64,000 nt of DNA from UMGS1696 sp964430105 (GTDB lineage Bacteria > Bacillota > Clostridia > Oscillospirales > CAG-272): positions 62,001 through 126,000 of the forward strand of contig CAYSEF010000001.1 in NCBI GenBank assembly GCA_964430105.1, in the 5' to 3' direction. Under the pieces are notes generated by a model. The model ran no database searches and was not told the DNA's origin. It saw only the letters and a program-made list of their open reading frames with translations. Each line of letters starts with the position of its first letter. The stretch's first letter is position 1. A program made the translations under genes and the position numbers. Below are positions 32,357 to 40,345 of the stretch, in pieces.

Positions 32357-34003
32357 ATGGATTATAAATATCTTGCCGATCTTCTGTTTCCGAATTTGAA
32401 GATGACGGTAGAAGAGGTTGAGTCAAAATATCCTCCGAGAATGCTTCCGGAAGGTGCGATCGTTACCCGTATGGCTCCGTCTCCGACAGGCTTTGTTCAT
32501 CTTGGTAACCTTGTACAGGGCTTGACAGCAGAAAGAATGGCTCATCAGTCAAATGGTGTTCTTTTCCTTCGAGTAGAAGATACTGATGCAAAGCGTGAAG
32601 TTCCCGGCGCAGTAGAAGTGCTGCTCGAAACATTGAAGCACTATGGAATTTCCTTTGATGAAGGTGCAACTATCGATGGTGACTCAGGTAATTATGGACC
32701 TTATCGTCAGCGTCAGCGTGCAGATATCTATCATGTTTTCGCAAAAAAGCTTGTCGAACAGGGTATGGCATATCCATGTTTTTGTACCGAAGAACAGCTT
32801 GCCGCTATGCGTGAACAGCAGGAAGCTAATAAGGAAACCACAGGCTATTATGGAAAATATGCAATGTGGCGTGATCGCTCGATTGAAGATATAAAAGAAC
32901 AGATAGATGCCGGTTGCCCGTGGGTTCTTCGTTTCCGCAGCACAGGAAGTATCGAAAATCAGTTCAAATTTGATGATTTGGTAAAGGGTAAACTGACCAT
33001 TACAGAAAACGATATCGACCACGTTCTTCTTAAATCCGATGGTATTCCGACATATCATTTTGCACATGCAGTAGACGATCATCTTATGCGTACCACTCAT
33101 GTTGTTCGTGGTGATGAATGGCTTCCAACACTTCCGTTCCATATCCAGCTTTTCAACGCACTTGGATTTAAGCTTCCGAAGTACGTTCACATTGGCCCTC
33201 TTATGAAGATGGATGGAAATTCCAAGCGCAAGCTCAGTAAGCGTAAGGACCCCGAACTCGCACTGACTTATTATAAAGCAGAAGGTTTCCCGGTAGAAGC
33301 AGTATATGAGTATATTATGACGCTTCTTAATTCAAATTTCGAGGACTGGAGACGTGCAAATCCCGATGCACCTGCTGATACCTTCAAATTCAGTCCTAAG
33401 AAGCTGAATCCCGCAGGTAGCTTGTTTGACTATGCAAAGCTTACAGATGTATCTAAGAATGTTATCTGTAAAATGGATGCAGAGAAGGTTTATACACTTC
33501 TCACCGAATGGGCAAACGAATTTGATACCGATTTCGGTGCAAAGCTTACAGCTGATCCTGAATTTGCAAAGAAAATTTTGGCTATCGGACGTGGTGGCAA
33601 AAAGCCGAGAAAAGACCTTGCAGTGTGGAAGGATGCTAAGCCTTACATGGGATTCTTCTACGATGATTATTTTGCTATTGAAGAAGCTATTCCCGAAAAA
33701 TTCAGCCGTGATGATGTAAAAACTGTCCTTAATCAGTTCAAAGAAAAATTTGATATGGCTGACGATATGAATACATGGTTTGGTAAGATCCAGCAGATCG
33801 GTGAAGAAATTGGTTATACTTCCGATATGAAAGCATATAAAGCGAATCCGGAAGCCTATAATGGCAATGTCAGCGATGTTTCCATGTTTATTCGTATAGC
33901 AGTAACAGGAAAAATGAATTCTCCCGATATGTACGCAGTAATGCAGATACTCGGCAAGGAAAAAGTGATTGCCAGAATCGATGCAATGCTGAACACTCTT
34001 TAA
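32357..34003 (+). CDS. gltX: Glutamyl-tRNA synthetase
   Basis: A 548-residue class I aminoacyl-tRNA synthetase that charges tRNA-Glu. The HIGH motif region is APSPTGFVHLGN (about 40-51) and the KMSKS equivalent is KLSKRKD (about 292-298). The chain is longer than the common 465-490, with an N-terminal extension before the HIGH motif and an expanded anticodon-binding half, a form found in Clostridia. It is followed 19 bp later by glnS. Having both enzymes suggests direct charging of tRNA-Gln, so the cell may not rely on GatCAB for glutamine; GatCAB cannot be excluded from this window. Confidence 0.95.
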   Translation: MDYKYLADLLFPNLKMTVEEVESKYPPRMLPEGAIVTRMAPSPTGFVHLGNLVQGLTAERMAHQSNGVLFLRVEDTDAKREVPGAVEVLLETLKHYGISFDEGATIDGDSGNYGPYRQRQRADIYHVFAKKLVEQGMAYPCFCTEEQLAAMREQQEANKETTGYYGKYAMWRDRSIEDIKEQIDAGCPWVLRFRSTGSIENQFKFDDLVKGKLTITENDIDHVLLKSDGIPTYHFAHAVDDHLMRTTHVVRGDEWLPTLPFHIQLFNALGFKLPKYVHIGPLMKMDGNSKRKLSKRKDPELALTYYKAEGFPVEAVYEYIMTLLNSNFEDWRRANPDAPADTFKFSPKKLNPAGSLFDYAKLTDVSKNVICKMDAEKVYTLLTEWANEFDTDFGAKLTADPEFAKKILAIGRGGKKPRKDLAVWKDAKPYMGFFYDDYFAIEEAIPEKFSRDDVKTVLNQFKEKFDMADDMNTWFGKIQQIGEEIGYTSDMKAYKANPEAYNGNVSDVSMFIRIAVTGKMNSPDMYAVMQILGKEKVIARIDAMLNTL

Positions 34004-34022
34004 TATTAATGGAGTAAAAAAT

Positions 34023-35666
34023 ATGGCAGAAAATAATAATTTTATTCATGAATTTATAGAAGAAGATATCGCCGCAGGAAAAACAAAGCGTGTTCATACT
34101 CGTTTTCCGCCTGAACCAAACGGTTATCTTCATATTGGACATTGCAAAGCCTTGATAATCGACTTTGGTACTGCAAAAAAGTATGGCGGTCTTTGCAATC
34201 TCAGAATGGATGATACAAATCCGGCTAAGGAAGATACAGAATTTGTCGATGCAATCCAGGAAGATATTCATTGGCTCGGCTTTGACTGGGATGACAGATT
34301 TTTCTATGGCTCCGACTATTTTGAAAAGACCTATGAGCTTGCAGAACAGCTTATTAAGGATGGCAACGCTTATGTCTGCGAACTCACACCTGAGCAGTTC
34401 AAAGAATACCGTGGCGATCTCACACATCCTGCAATATCTCCGTTCCGCGATCGTCCAATCGAAGAAAGCCTTGATCTTTTCCGTCGAATGAGAGCAGGTG
34501 AGTTTGAAGAAGGTAAGTATACACTTCGTGCGAAGATAGACCTTGCCTCCGGAAACTTTAATATGCGTGACCCTGTTCTGTATCGTATTCGCTATATTGA
34601 GCATCATAGACAGGGAACAAAGTGGTGTATTTTCCCGATGTACGACTTTGCTCACCCGATACAGGATGCACTCGAAGGAATAACACATAGCCTTTGCTCA
34701 CTTGAATATGAAGATCATCGCCCGCTCTATAATTGGGTAATTGAGCATTGTGATGTTCCGTCTACTCCTCGCCAGATAGAATTTGCACGTTTGAATATCA
34801 CAAATACTGTACTTTCCAAGAGATATCTGCGTAACCTCGTTGAAACAGGCGTAGTTGACGGTTGGGATGACCCCCGTATGCCTACACTTTGTGGCTTGAG
34901 AAGACGTGGATATACACCTGAATCTATCCTCGACTTCATTGATAGAATCGGTGTTTCTAAGGCGAATAGTATGGTTAATATCGGACTTCTCGAACATTGC
35001 ATCCGTGAAGAGCTGAACGTCAAGGCCGAAAGAAGAATAGCGGTTCTGAAACCGATTAAGGTAGTTATCGATAACTATCCTGAGGATAAGACTGAGTATT
35101 TTGAAATCACTAATAATCCTAACGACCCTGAAGCAGGTACACGCAAAGTTCCGTTTACCAAAGAGATTTATATAGATGCGGATGATTTTGCTGAAGTTCC
35201 ACCGCCGAAGTTCTTCCGTCTTAAACCGGGCGGAGAAGTACGTCTTATGAGTAGCTATATTATCAAATGTGGCGATATCATAAAGAATGAAGATGGCTCT
35301 ATAAAGGAAATTCACGCAACTGCTGACCTTGATGTCGGAACAGGAACACCTACAGACAGAAAGATTAAGGGTACAATCCACTGGCTCTCTGCTAAATATG
35401 CTATTGATTCAGAGGTTATCCTCTATGATCGCCTTTTCACAGAGGAAAATATGAATGATCTTCCGGAAGGTAAGACATATGTGGATTACCTCAATCCGGA
35501 ATCTGCACTGAAAGCGGAAAACGCAAAGGTTGAACCTTCTCTTGCTGAAGCAAAACCCGGTGATAAATTCCAGTTTGTGAGAATTGGCTATTTCTGCAAG
35601 GATACTAAAAATGAAGGCACATTCAATAGAGTAGTATCTCTTAAGGGAAGCTATAAGGCTGAATAA
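34023..35666 (+). CDS. glnS: Glutaminyl-tRNA synthetase
   Basis: A 547-residue GlnRS charging tRNA-Gln. It has FPPEPNGYLHIGHCKA with HIGH at 37-40, and VLSKR at 263-267 as the KMSKS motif. The C-terminal two beta-barrels typical of GlnRS (VPFTKEIYIDADDF, then a VRLMSSYIIKCGDI region) are present at normal length. GlnRS is patchy in Firmicutes and was probably gained by transfer in that phylum (established view). Co-transcribed with gltX and ended by the hairpin at 35679-35732. Confidence 0.96.
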   Translation: MAENNNFIHEFIEEDIAAGKTKRVHTRFPPEPNGYLHIGHCKALIIDFGTAKKYGGLCNLRMDDTNPAKEDTEFVDAIQEDIHWLGFDWDDRFFYGSDYFEKTYELAEQLIKDGNAYVCELTPEQFKEYRGDLTHPAISPFRDRPIEESLDLFRRMRAGEFEEGKYTLRAKIDLASGNFNMRDPVLYRIRYIEHHRQGTKWCIFPMYDFAHPIQDALEGITHSLCSLEYEDHRPLYNWVIEHCDVPSTPRQIEFARLNITNTVLSKRYLRNLVETGVVDGWDDPRMPTLCGLRRRGYTPESILDFIDRIGVSKANSMVNIGLLEHCIREELNVKAERRIAVLKPIKVVIDNYPEDKTEYFEITNNPNDPEAGTRKVPFTKEIYIDADDFAEVPPPKFFRLKPGGEVRLMSSYIIKCGDIIKNEDGSIKEIHATADLDVGTGTPTDRKIKGTIHWLSAKYAIDSEVILYDRLFTEENMNDLPEGKTYVDYLNPESALKAENAKVEPSLAEAKPGDKFQFVRIGYFCKDTKNEGTFNRVVSLKGSYKAE

Positions 35667-35678
35667 TTTATAAATTTA

Positions 35679-35732
35679 AGAGGCTGCCTGCATTTCGGAA
35701 ATTTCTTCCTTAGTGCGAGCAGCCACTTTTTT
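35679..35732 (+). terminator. Terminator after glnS, copy B of the recurring hairpin
   Basis: GGCTGC (35682-35687) pairs with GCAGCC (35719-35724). The interior holds GCA...TGC and GGAA-ATTTC-TTCC stems with the core TTTCGGAAATTTCTTCCTTA, then a T6 tail. Confidence 0.88.
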
Positions 35733-35812
35733 GTAAAAAACGTACCGTATATCAGAATTAAAGTGAAACATAAAATAAAAATGAAAAATAATAAAAAAAT
35801 TCAAAATACCTA

Positions 35813-35841
35813 TTGACAAATAAGAGGTTTAGTGCTATAAT
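35813..35841 (+). promoter_or_regulatory. Sigma-A promoter of tRNA-Lys
   Basis: Consensus TTGACA (35813-35818), 17-bp spacer, TATAAT (35836-35841). Confidence 0.92.
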
Positions 35842-35857
35842 ATAGAAGCTGTCGGAA

Positions 35858-35873
35858 ATCCCACCGATGGGAT
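35858..35873 (+). other. Hairpin in the tRNA-Lys 5' leader
   Basis: ATCCCA-CCGA-TGGGAT, a perfect 6-bp stem that ends exactly at the base before the mature 5' end of the tRNA. It may assist RNase P processing. Confidence 0.5.
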
Positions 35874-35946
35874 GCCCCATTAGCTCAGTAGGTAGAGCAC
35901 TTGACTTTTAATCAAGGTGTCCGGAGTTCGAATCTCCGATGGAGCA
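35874..35946 (+). tRNA. tRNA-Lys (anticodon TTT)
   Basis: A 73-nt cloverleaf: acceptor GCCCCAT / ATGGAGC, D arm GCTC...GAGC, anticodon arm CTTGA-CTTTTAA-TCAAG with TTT, T arm CGGAG-TTCGAAT-CTCCG, discriminator A. CCA is not encoded. One acceptor pair (3:70) is a C-A mismatch; TTAGCTC and all invariant bases are otherwise normal. It has its own consensus promoter and terminator. Confidence 0.95.
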
Positions 35947-35960
35947 GAATAGTACAAAAT

Positions 35961-35987
35961 AAGTCATCAGAAATGATGGCTTTTTTG
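35961..35987 (+). terminator. Terminator of tRNA-Lys
   Basis: AGTCATCA (35962-35969), GAAA loop, TGATGGCT (35974-35981), followed by a T run. The 35988-36121 stretch after it holds no supported gene. Confidence 0.88.
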
Positions 35988-36121
35988 TTATGTTTGCACA
36001 AAAAATAGAACGACTTTTCTGTCGAGAAAGGACTAACGAACGACAAAAAATACAATTGTTGTCTTGCTTTTTGTCCTGCGTTGAATCCATTATATACCAT
36101 CGTGTGAGTTTTGTCAAAATA

Positions 36122-36176
36122 ATAAAATCCGATGTGTGAGTTTACGGAATAAACGTAAAAACCACATCGGATTTTT
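36122..36176 (-). terminator. Terminator of the XRE gene
   Basis: AAAATCCGATGTG and CACATCGGATTTTT form the outer stem, with an inner GTTTACG-GAATAAA-CGTAAA hairpin. It lies directly downstream of the minus-strand gene at 36201. Confidence 0.82.
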
Positions 36177-36200
36177 GCTTATTTTAATAGTATGCGAAGC

Positions 36201-36923
36201 TTATTTTTCGTTCATTGCAGCCTGGATTTCAGCCTGACGCTTTTCTTGCTCGTCTGACAGAGCTTTGTTTAGCCACACCATAACCTCACCTGGAAGCGCA
36301 CCTTCAACATAAGCTGCTTCGATTTGCTGATATAAATACGTTATATACGGCATCATCATTTCAAGATTGCGCCAGTCCAGCTCTCCTTCGATAATTTTGC
36401 CGAATAATGCAGTTTTCGATTTTTCGTCAAGTAATGGTATCAGGTGCTTCATAAGATCGTGTTCGGCATCGCCGTCGAGAGAATCGAAAGAAGCATTTTT
36501 TATCATATCAGAAGTTCCTGCATCACTCAAATATTGCGAGAGTTCAACAACCTTTGAAATATCTACACCATGTAATGCTAATTTTGATGAGATTTTTTCG
36601 AGAGTGCTCGGACGGAGAAGCGGAGCAAGATTCATCACGTCGTCCATGTTGTCAGCAAGAGTTTCTTTTCCTTGTGCAAGATCACCGAGAACTTTCGACT
36701 CACCGGAGGTTGGTTCACCTGCTGAAATAAGCTCACTTACAGAGATACCGAAAACATCGGCAATATTCGATAGCACTGTAACGTCAGGGAAGCTTTCACC
36801 GCTTTCGTAGTTTGTGATAGCCTGTCCTGTGATTCCCAACTTGTCTGCAAGCTCGGAGGGGGTCATATCGGCTTTTCTGCGCAAAAGAGCAATGTATCCA
36901 CCAAATTTTTGTGTACTGAACAT
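36201..36923 (-). CDS. XRE family transcriptional regulator
   Basis: A 240-residue protein. The start at 36923 (MFSTQKFGGYI) follows AAGGAGTGA. The N-terminal Cro/CI HTH (LLRRKADMTPSELADKLGITGQAITNYESGESFPD) is clear. The C-terminal 160 residues are helical and acidic with no recognised domain. Single gene, bounded by a terminator and by the divergent lgt promoter region. Targets unknown. Confidence 0.85.
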   Translation of the reverse strand: MFSTQKFGGYIALLRRKADMTPSELADKLGITGQAITNYESGESFPDVTVLSNIADVFGISVSELISAGEPTSGESKVLGDLAQGKETLADNMDDVMNLAPLLRPSTLEKISSKLALHGVDISKVVELSQYLSDAGTSDMIKNASFDSLDGDAEHDLMKHLIPLLDEKSKTALFGKIIEGELDWRNLEMMMPYITYLYQQIEAAYVEGALPGEVMVWLNKALSDEQEKRQAEIQAAMNEK

Positions 36924-37058
36924 ATCGTCACTCCTTAAATATAGCATAAAGTGATTTTTATTATATTATACACCAAAATAGAAGCAGGTCAAGAAAAAAT
37001 ATTCAAATTTATAAACTTTTACAAATGAGTAATACTAACATATAAAGGAAAATAATGA

Positions 37059-37087
37059 TTGCAAATCAAACATAGTTGTGATATAAT
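37059..37087 (+). promoter_or_regulatory. Sigma-A promoter of lgt-folD
   Basis: TTGCAA (37059-37064), 17-bp spacer, TATAAT (37082-37087), 36 bp before the lgt ATG. Confidence 0.8.
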
Positions 37088-37122
37088 ATTCAGTACAATA
37101 TTTTTATTAAAGGGAAAAGCTT

Positions 37123-38109
37123 ATGTACTATCTTTCGTTTCCGGGACTGGGTATTGAACCGTTTCATATTGATAAAGTTGCATTTTCCGTGTTTGGTCGT
37201 AGTGTGGCTTGGTACGGTTTACTCATAACATTTGGTATGATACTTGCGGTTCTTTGTGCCGGCTGGCTTGCAAAAAAAGAAAACATTAAATCTGACGATA
37301 TTATCGACCTTGCGTTTGTGGTCATTGTTTGTGGCGTTATCGGTGCAAGAGCTTATTACGTTATATTTACATGGGGAAAGTACAATTATCTTGTTACCAG
37401 CGCAGTGTCGGATGGTACGTTAGTTGGTGCTGTTTCGGCATTTTTCTCAAATTTATTGGGAACTGCTTATAACTGTGTTGCAATTTGGAACGGTGGTCTT
37501 GCAATATATGGTGGCATTTTGGCTGGACTTCTTTCATCGTTTATTTTTGCTAAGAAAAAGAAGATAGAATTTCTTAAAATTTTCGATATTCTGGCTCCAT
37601 GCGTTACAATAGGTCAGATAATCGGACGATGGGGGAATTTTATAAACATCGAAGCTTATGGTTCCGAAACTACTCTGCCGTGGAGAATGGGAATTACTTA
37701 TCAAATCGATGACATAGTGCTTTCGGAAAAATTCGTACATCCCACATTTCTGTATGAATCCCTGTGGAATTTGGTCGGACTTGCAATACTTCTTACTATA
37801 TACAAACTCGGTAAGAAATTTAATGGTCAGTCCTTCAGCACCTATTTGATATGGTACGGTTTCGGACGTATGCTTATCGAAGGATTGCGTACTGACAGTC
37901 TTATGCTTGGGAATTTGCGTGTGTCGCAGGGAGTAGGCCTTGTGTCTGTCGCTGTCGGTGTAGTATTGATGGTGATTTTATCGAAGAAAATGAAGGAAAA
38001 AACAACTTCAGAGGAGTATGTTTCCGTTTACGATAATATTACAGGAAATTCTGAGAAAAAAGACAATATAGACGAAAATAATATTGATGATAAATCGGAG
38101 GAAGAATAA
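37123..38109 (+). CDS. lgt: Prolipoprotein diacylglyceryl transferase
   Basis: A 328-residue polytopic enzyme that moves diacylglycerol from phosphatidylglycerol to the lipobox cysteine of prelipoproteins. Visible are the N-terminal RSVAWYGLLITFGM segment, GGLAIYGGILAG, the signature GQIIGRWGNFINIEAYG, and HPTFLYESLWN. A hydrophilic acidic tail of about 35 residues (KTTSEEYVSVYDN onward) extends past the last helix. It sits in the cytoplasmic membrane. Substrates in this window include MetQ and the DUF4358 lipoprotein. folD begins at the next base after its stop. Confidence 0.96.
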   Translation: MYYLSFPGLGIEPFHIDKVAFSVFGRSVAWYGLLITFGMILAVLCAGWLAKKENIKSDDIIDLAFVVIVCGVIGARAYYVIFTWGKYNYLVTSAVSDGTLVGAVSAFFSNLLGTAYNCVAIWNGGLAIYGGILAGLLSSFIFAKKKKIEFLKIFDILAPCVTIGQIIGRWGNFINIEAYGSETTLPWRMGITYQIDDIVLSEKFVHPTFLYESLWNLVGLAILLTIYKLGKKFNGQSFSTYLIWYGFGRMLIEGLRTDSLMLGNLRVSQGVGLVSVAVGVVLMVILSKKMKEKTTSEEYVSVYDNITGNSEKKDNIDENNIDDKSEEE

Positions 38110-38967
38110 ATGGCTCACATTATCGATGGCAAGAAAATATCATCAGCTGCAAGAGAAGAAATAGCTCGCGGTGGCAGAGAACTTTTTGAGAAAACAGGAG
38201 TACAGCCGGGACTTGCTGTAGTTATCGTAGGTGAAGATCCTGCATCTAAGGTTTATGTCCGCAATAAGAAAAAAGGCTGTGAAGAATGTGGATTTTATTC
38301 GGAAGTTCATGAAATGCCCACAGAAACAACAATGGACGAGCTTCTTGCAAAGCTTGAAGAAATCAAAGCGAATGATAAGATCCATGGTATACTTGTACAG
38401 CTGCCACTTCCAAAGCATCTCAATGAAAATGCTGTTATCAACGCTATTCCACCTGAAAAAGATGTTGATGCTTTCCATCCGATAAATACAGGAAAAATAA
38501 TGATCGGTGATTATAGCTTTTTGCCGTGTACTCCCGCCGGAGTTATGAAAATGCTTGAATACGAAAATATCGATATAGCAGGGAAGGAATGTGTTGTCGT
38601 TGGAAGAAGTAACATCGTAGGAAAGCCTATGTCGATGCTCCTGCTTCACGCAAACGGAACAGTTACAATATGCCATTCACGCACAAAAAACCTTTCAGAA
38701 GTCACCAGACGCGCTGATATCCTGGTCGCAGCTGTCGGAAAAGCAAATTTCATTACAGCAGATATGGTGAAAGAAGGCGCAGTTGTTATTGACGTTGGCA
38801 TGAACCGTAACGCCGAAGGCAAGCTGTGTGGAGACGTTGATTTTGCAGCAGTTTCCGAAAAGGCTTCCGCAATCACTCCGGTGCCGGGCGGTGTAGGTGT
38901 TATGACAATCACAATGCTTCTGCAAAATACACTTACCGCAGCACGTTTATCGGCAGAAAAAGCATAA
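38110..38967 (+). CDS. folD: Bifunctional methylenetetrahydrofolate dehydrogenase/cyclohydrolase
   Basis: A 285-residue FolD that converts 5,10-methylene-THF through methenyl-THF to 10-formyl-THF using NADP. Signatures are VYVRNKKKGCEECGF (catalytic Lys and the conserved Cys region), GILVQLPLPKHL, KDVDAFHP, VVVGRSNIVGKPMSMLL, and the closing TPVPGGVGVMTITML. The ribosome site GGAGGAAGA lies in the last codons of lgt, so the two are tightly coupled. It feeds one-carbon units into purine and methionine synthesis. Normal length. Confidence 0.97.
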   Translation: MAHIIDGKKISSAAREEIARGGRELFEKTGVQPGLAVVIVGEDPASKVYVRNKKKGCEECGFYSEVHEMPTETTMDELLAKLEEIKANDKIHGILVQLPLPKHLNENAVINAIPPEKDVDAFHPINTGKIMIGDYSFLPCTPAGVMKMLEYENIDIAGKECVVVGRSNIVGKPMSMLLLHANGTVTICHSRTKNLSEVTRRADILVAAVGKANFITADMVKEGAVVIDVGMNRNAEGKLCGDVDFAAVSEKASAITPVPGGVGVMTITMLLQNTLTAARLSAEKA

Positions 38968-39043
38968 AATGACTTATAAAATAATGCACTAAAAAACAAA
39001 TGATATTTTGCTAAAATTGTCGAAAAAAACTTGCGTGTTCCCA

Positions 39044-39072
39044 TTGACAATAGAAGAAAAACATGATAAAAT
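39044..39072 (+). promoter_or_regulatory. Sigma-A promoter of rplU-prp-rpmA
   Basis: TTGACA (39044-39049), 17-bp spacer, TAAAAT (39067-39072). It gives a leader of about 80 nt. Confidence 0.85.
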
Positions 39073-39079
39073 ATATTCT

Positions 39080-39150
39080 GCCGCATGATGTCGGGTTATG
39101 AAAAATCGAAAGATTTACCCGCTCAGCGAGTTCACAAAAAGAAAGTGAGG
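39080..39150 (+). ncRNA. Candidate ribosomal protein L21 leader
   Basis: The rplU 5' UTR folds into a hairpin, CGGGT...ACCCG (about 39092-39118), capped by AAATC-GAAA-GATTT. A short GCTC-AGC-GAG-like element and the ribosome site follow. Firmicute rplU operons commonly carry an L21 leader that binds the protein for feedback control. The assignment is by position and fold, not by a motif match. Confidence 0.5.
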
Positions 39151-39161
39151 TGCTTTTCAGA

Positions 39162-39473
39162 ATGTTTGCAATTATTGAAACAGGCGGAAAGCAGTACAAG
39201 GTTAACGAAGGAGATATTATCTTCATCGAAAAACTCGAAGTAGCAGAAGGCGACAAGATCACCTTTGATAAGGTTCTTGCAGTATCTACCGATGACGGAT
39301 TCAAGTCCGGTAAGCCCACTGTAGAAGGTGCAACTGTTACAGCTAACGTAGTAAAGAACGGTAAGGGCAAGAAGATCTACGTTATGACCTACAAGCCGAA
39401 GAAAAACGAGAAGAAGAAGATCGGTCACAGACAGCCTTATACTAAGGTTCAGATCGAAAAGATCGCGTTTTAA
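39162..39473 (+). CDS. rplU: Large ribosomal subunit protein bL21
   Basis: A 103-residue bL21. The start at 39162 (MFAIIETGGKQYKV) follows GTGAGG; the frame runs a few codons further upstream without a ribosome site. The C-terminal MTYKPKKNEKKKIGHRQPYT segment is the conserved rRNA-binding tail. First gene of the rplU-prp-rpmA operon, the standard order in Firmicutes. Confidence 0.97.
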   Translation: MFAIIETGGKQYKVNEGDIIFIEKLEVAEGDKITFDKVLAVSTDDGFKSGKPTVEGATVTANVVKNGKGKKIYVMTYKPKKNEKKKIGHRQPYTKVQIEKIAF

Positions 39474-39500
39474 TTTTCACGGTGTAACGGAGAGATTATC

Positions 39501-39851
39501 GTGACTAAGATTACATTTTTAAGACGGAATGGCGTGTTCTGGGGCTTTCACGAAACCGGTCATACTGGATTTGGTGAAGAAGGCGACGATATCCTGTGCG
39601 CAGCGTTATCTGCCATGACTATGCTTATTCTTAATACTCTTGAAATTGCATATGAATGTCCTGTAGATTATAATATCGATGACAAATCCGCTGAAATTAC
39701 AGTAAAGTGTAAATCAGCTCTTCCCGAGTACGAGAAGGATGAAAAGAAACGTTTTGCTGCTGCAGGTTTGTTCGAAGGATATTTTATACAGCTCAACGAT
39801 CTTATGGATGAATACGAAGAATTTCTCGATGTAGACACCAAAGAAGCATAA
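39501..39851 (+). CDS. prp: Ribosomal-processing cysteine protease Prp
   Basis: A 116-residue Prp protease starting with GTG behind CGGAGAG. The catalytic dyad is His21 (HETGHTG) and Cys33 (DDILCAALSAM). Known role in Firmicutes: Prp removes the N-terminal extension of bL27 before it enters the ribosome. The neighbouring bL27 carries just such an extension, so enzyme and substrate are both present. Operon position between rplU and rpmA is conserved. Confidence 0.93.
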   Translation: MTKITFLRRNGVFWGFHETGHTGFGEEGDDILCAALSAMTMLILNTLEIAYECPVDYNIDDKSAEITVKCKSALPEYEKDEKKRFAAAGLFEGYFIQLNDLMDEYEEFLDVDTKEA

Positions 39852-39880
39852 CGGTATATTTTAAATTGGAGGAAATAACA

Positions 39881-40159
39881 ATGATTAGAATCAGTTTACA
39901 GTTCTTCGCTCATAAAAAGGGTGTTGGTTCTACTAAGAACGGTCGTGACAGCGAATCTAAGCGTCTTGGCGTTAAGAAGGCTGATGGTCAGGCAGTAATC
40001 GCCGGCAACATCATCATTCGTCAGAGAGGCACACATATTCATCCCGGCAACAATGTAGGCCGTGGTAACGACGATACTTTATACGCTCTTGTTAACGGTA
40101 AGGTTAAGTTCGAAAATATCGCAAACGGCAGAAGACAGGTTAGCGTTTACGCTGACTAA
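39881..40159 (+). CDS. rpmA: Large ribosomal subunit protein bL27 (with Prp-cleaved extension)
   Basis: A 92-residue bL27. The start at 39881 follows GGAGG. The N-terminus MIRISLQFF precedes AHKKGVGST; the expected cleavage is between Phe9 and Ala10, matching the LQFF-A site known from Staphylococcus. The mature N-terminal tail reaches the peptidyl transferase centre. GTHIHPGNNVGRGNDDTL is the bL27 signature. Last gene of the operon; a hairpin terminator follows. Confidence 0.97.
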   Translation: MIRISLQFFAHKKGVGSTKNGRDSESKRLGVKKADGQAVIAGNIIIRQRGTHIHPGNNVGRGNDDTLYALVNGKVKFENIANGRRQVSVYAD

Positions 40160-40195
40160 TCGTCTCTGAACTTTTCGCGAGTTTCAATCAGCATT

Positions 40196-40246
40196 AAAAG
40201 CCATGCAGTTAGTCTGTTTCAGATTTATTGTATGGCTTTTTCTTTT
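40196..40246 (+). terminator. Terminator of rplU-prp-rpmA
   Basis: AAAAGCCATGCA (from 40197) pairs with TGTATGGCTTTT (to about 40240), followed by TCTTTT. Confidence 0.82.
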
Positions 40247-40260
40247 CAAAAAATTGCAAT

Positions 40261-40289
40261 TCATAATTTTGCAGACTCTGAGCAAATTA
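40261..40289 (+). promoter_or_regulatory. Candidate forespore (sigma-G/sigma-F type) promoter of spoIVB
   Basis: TCATA (40261-40265), 17-bp spacer, CAAATTA (40283-40289). This is one mismatch from the sigma-G -10 CATNNTA, with a -35 close to GYATR. spoIVB is forespore-expressed in Bacillus, which fits. Confidence 0.4.
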
Positions 40290-40345
40290 AAAATATGCGC
40301 GGTAAGATGTTTTTAAACGCGTGAGTGAAAGCTGGAGTTGGAATT

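Noticed and set aside
34698..35381. Minus-strand open frame of 227 codons opposite glnS
   Set aside because: Shadow of a highly conserved synthetase gene.
35908..36117. Two small minus-strand open frames next to tRNA-Lys
   Set aside because: They run into the tRNA and its terminator, overlap each other in different frames and have no ribosome site.
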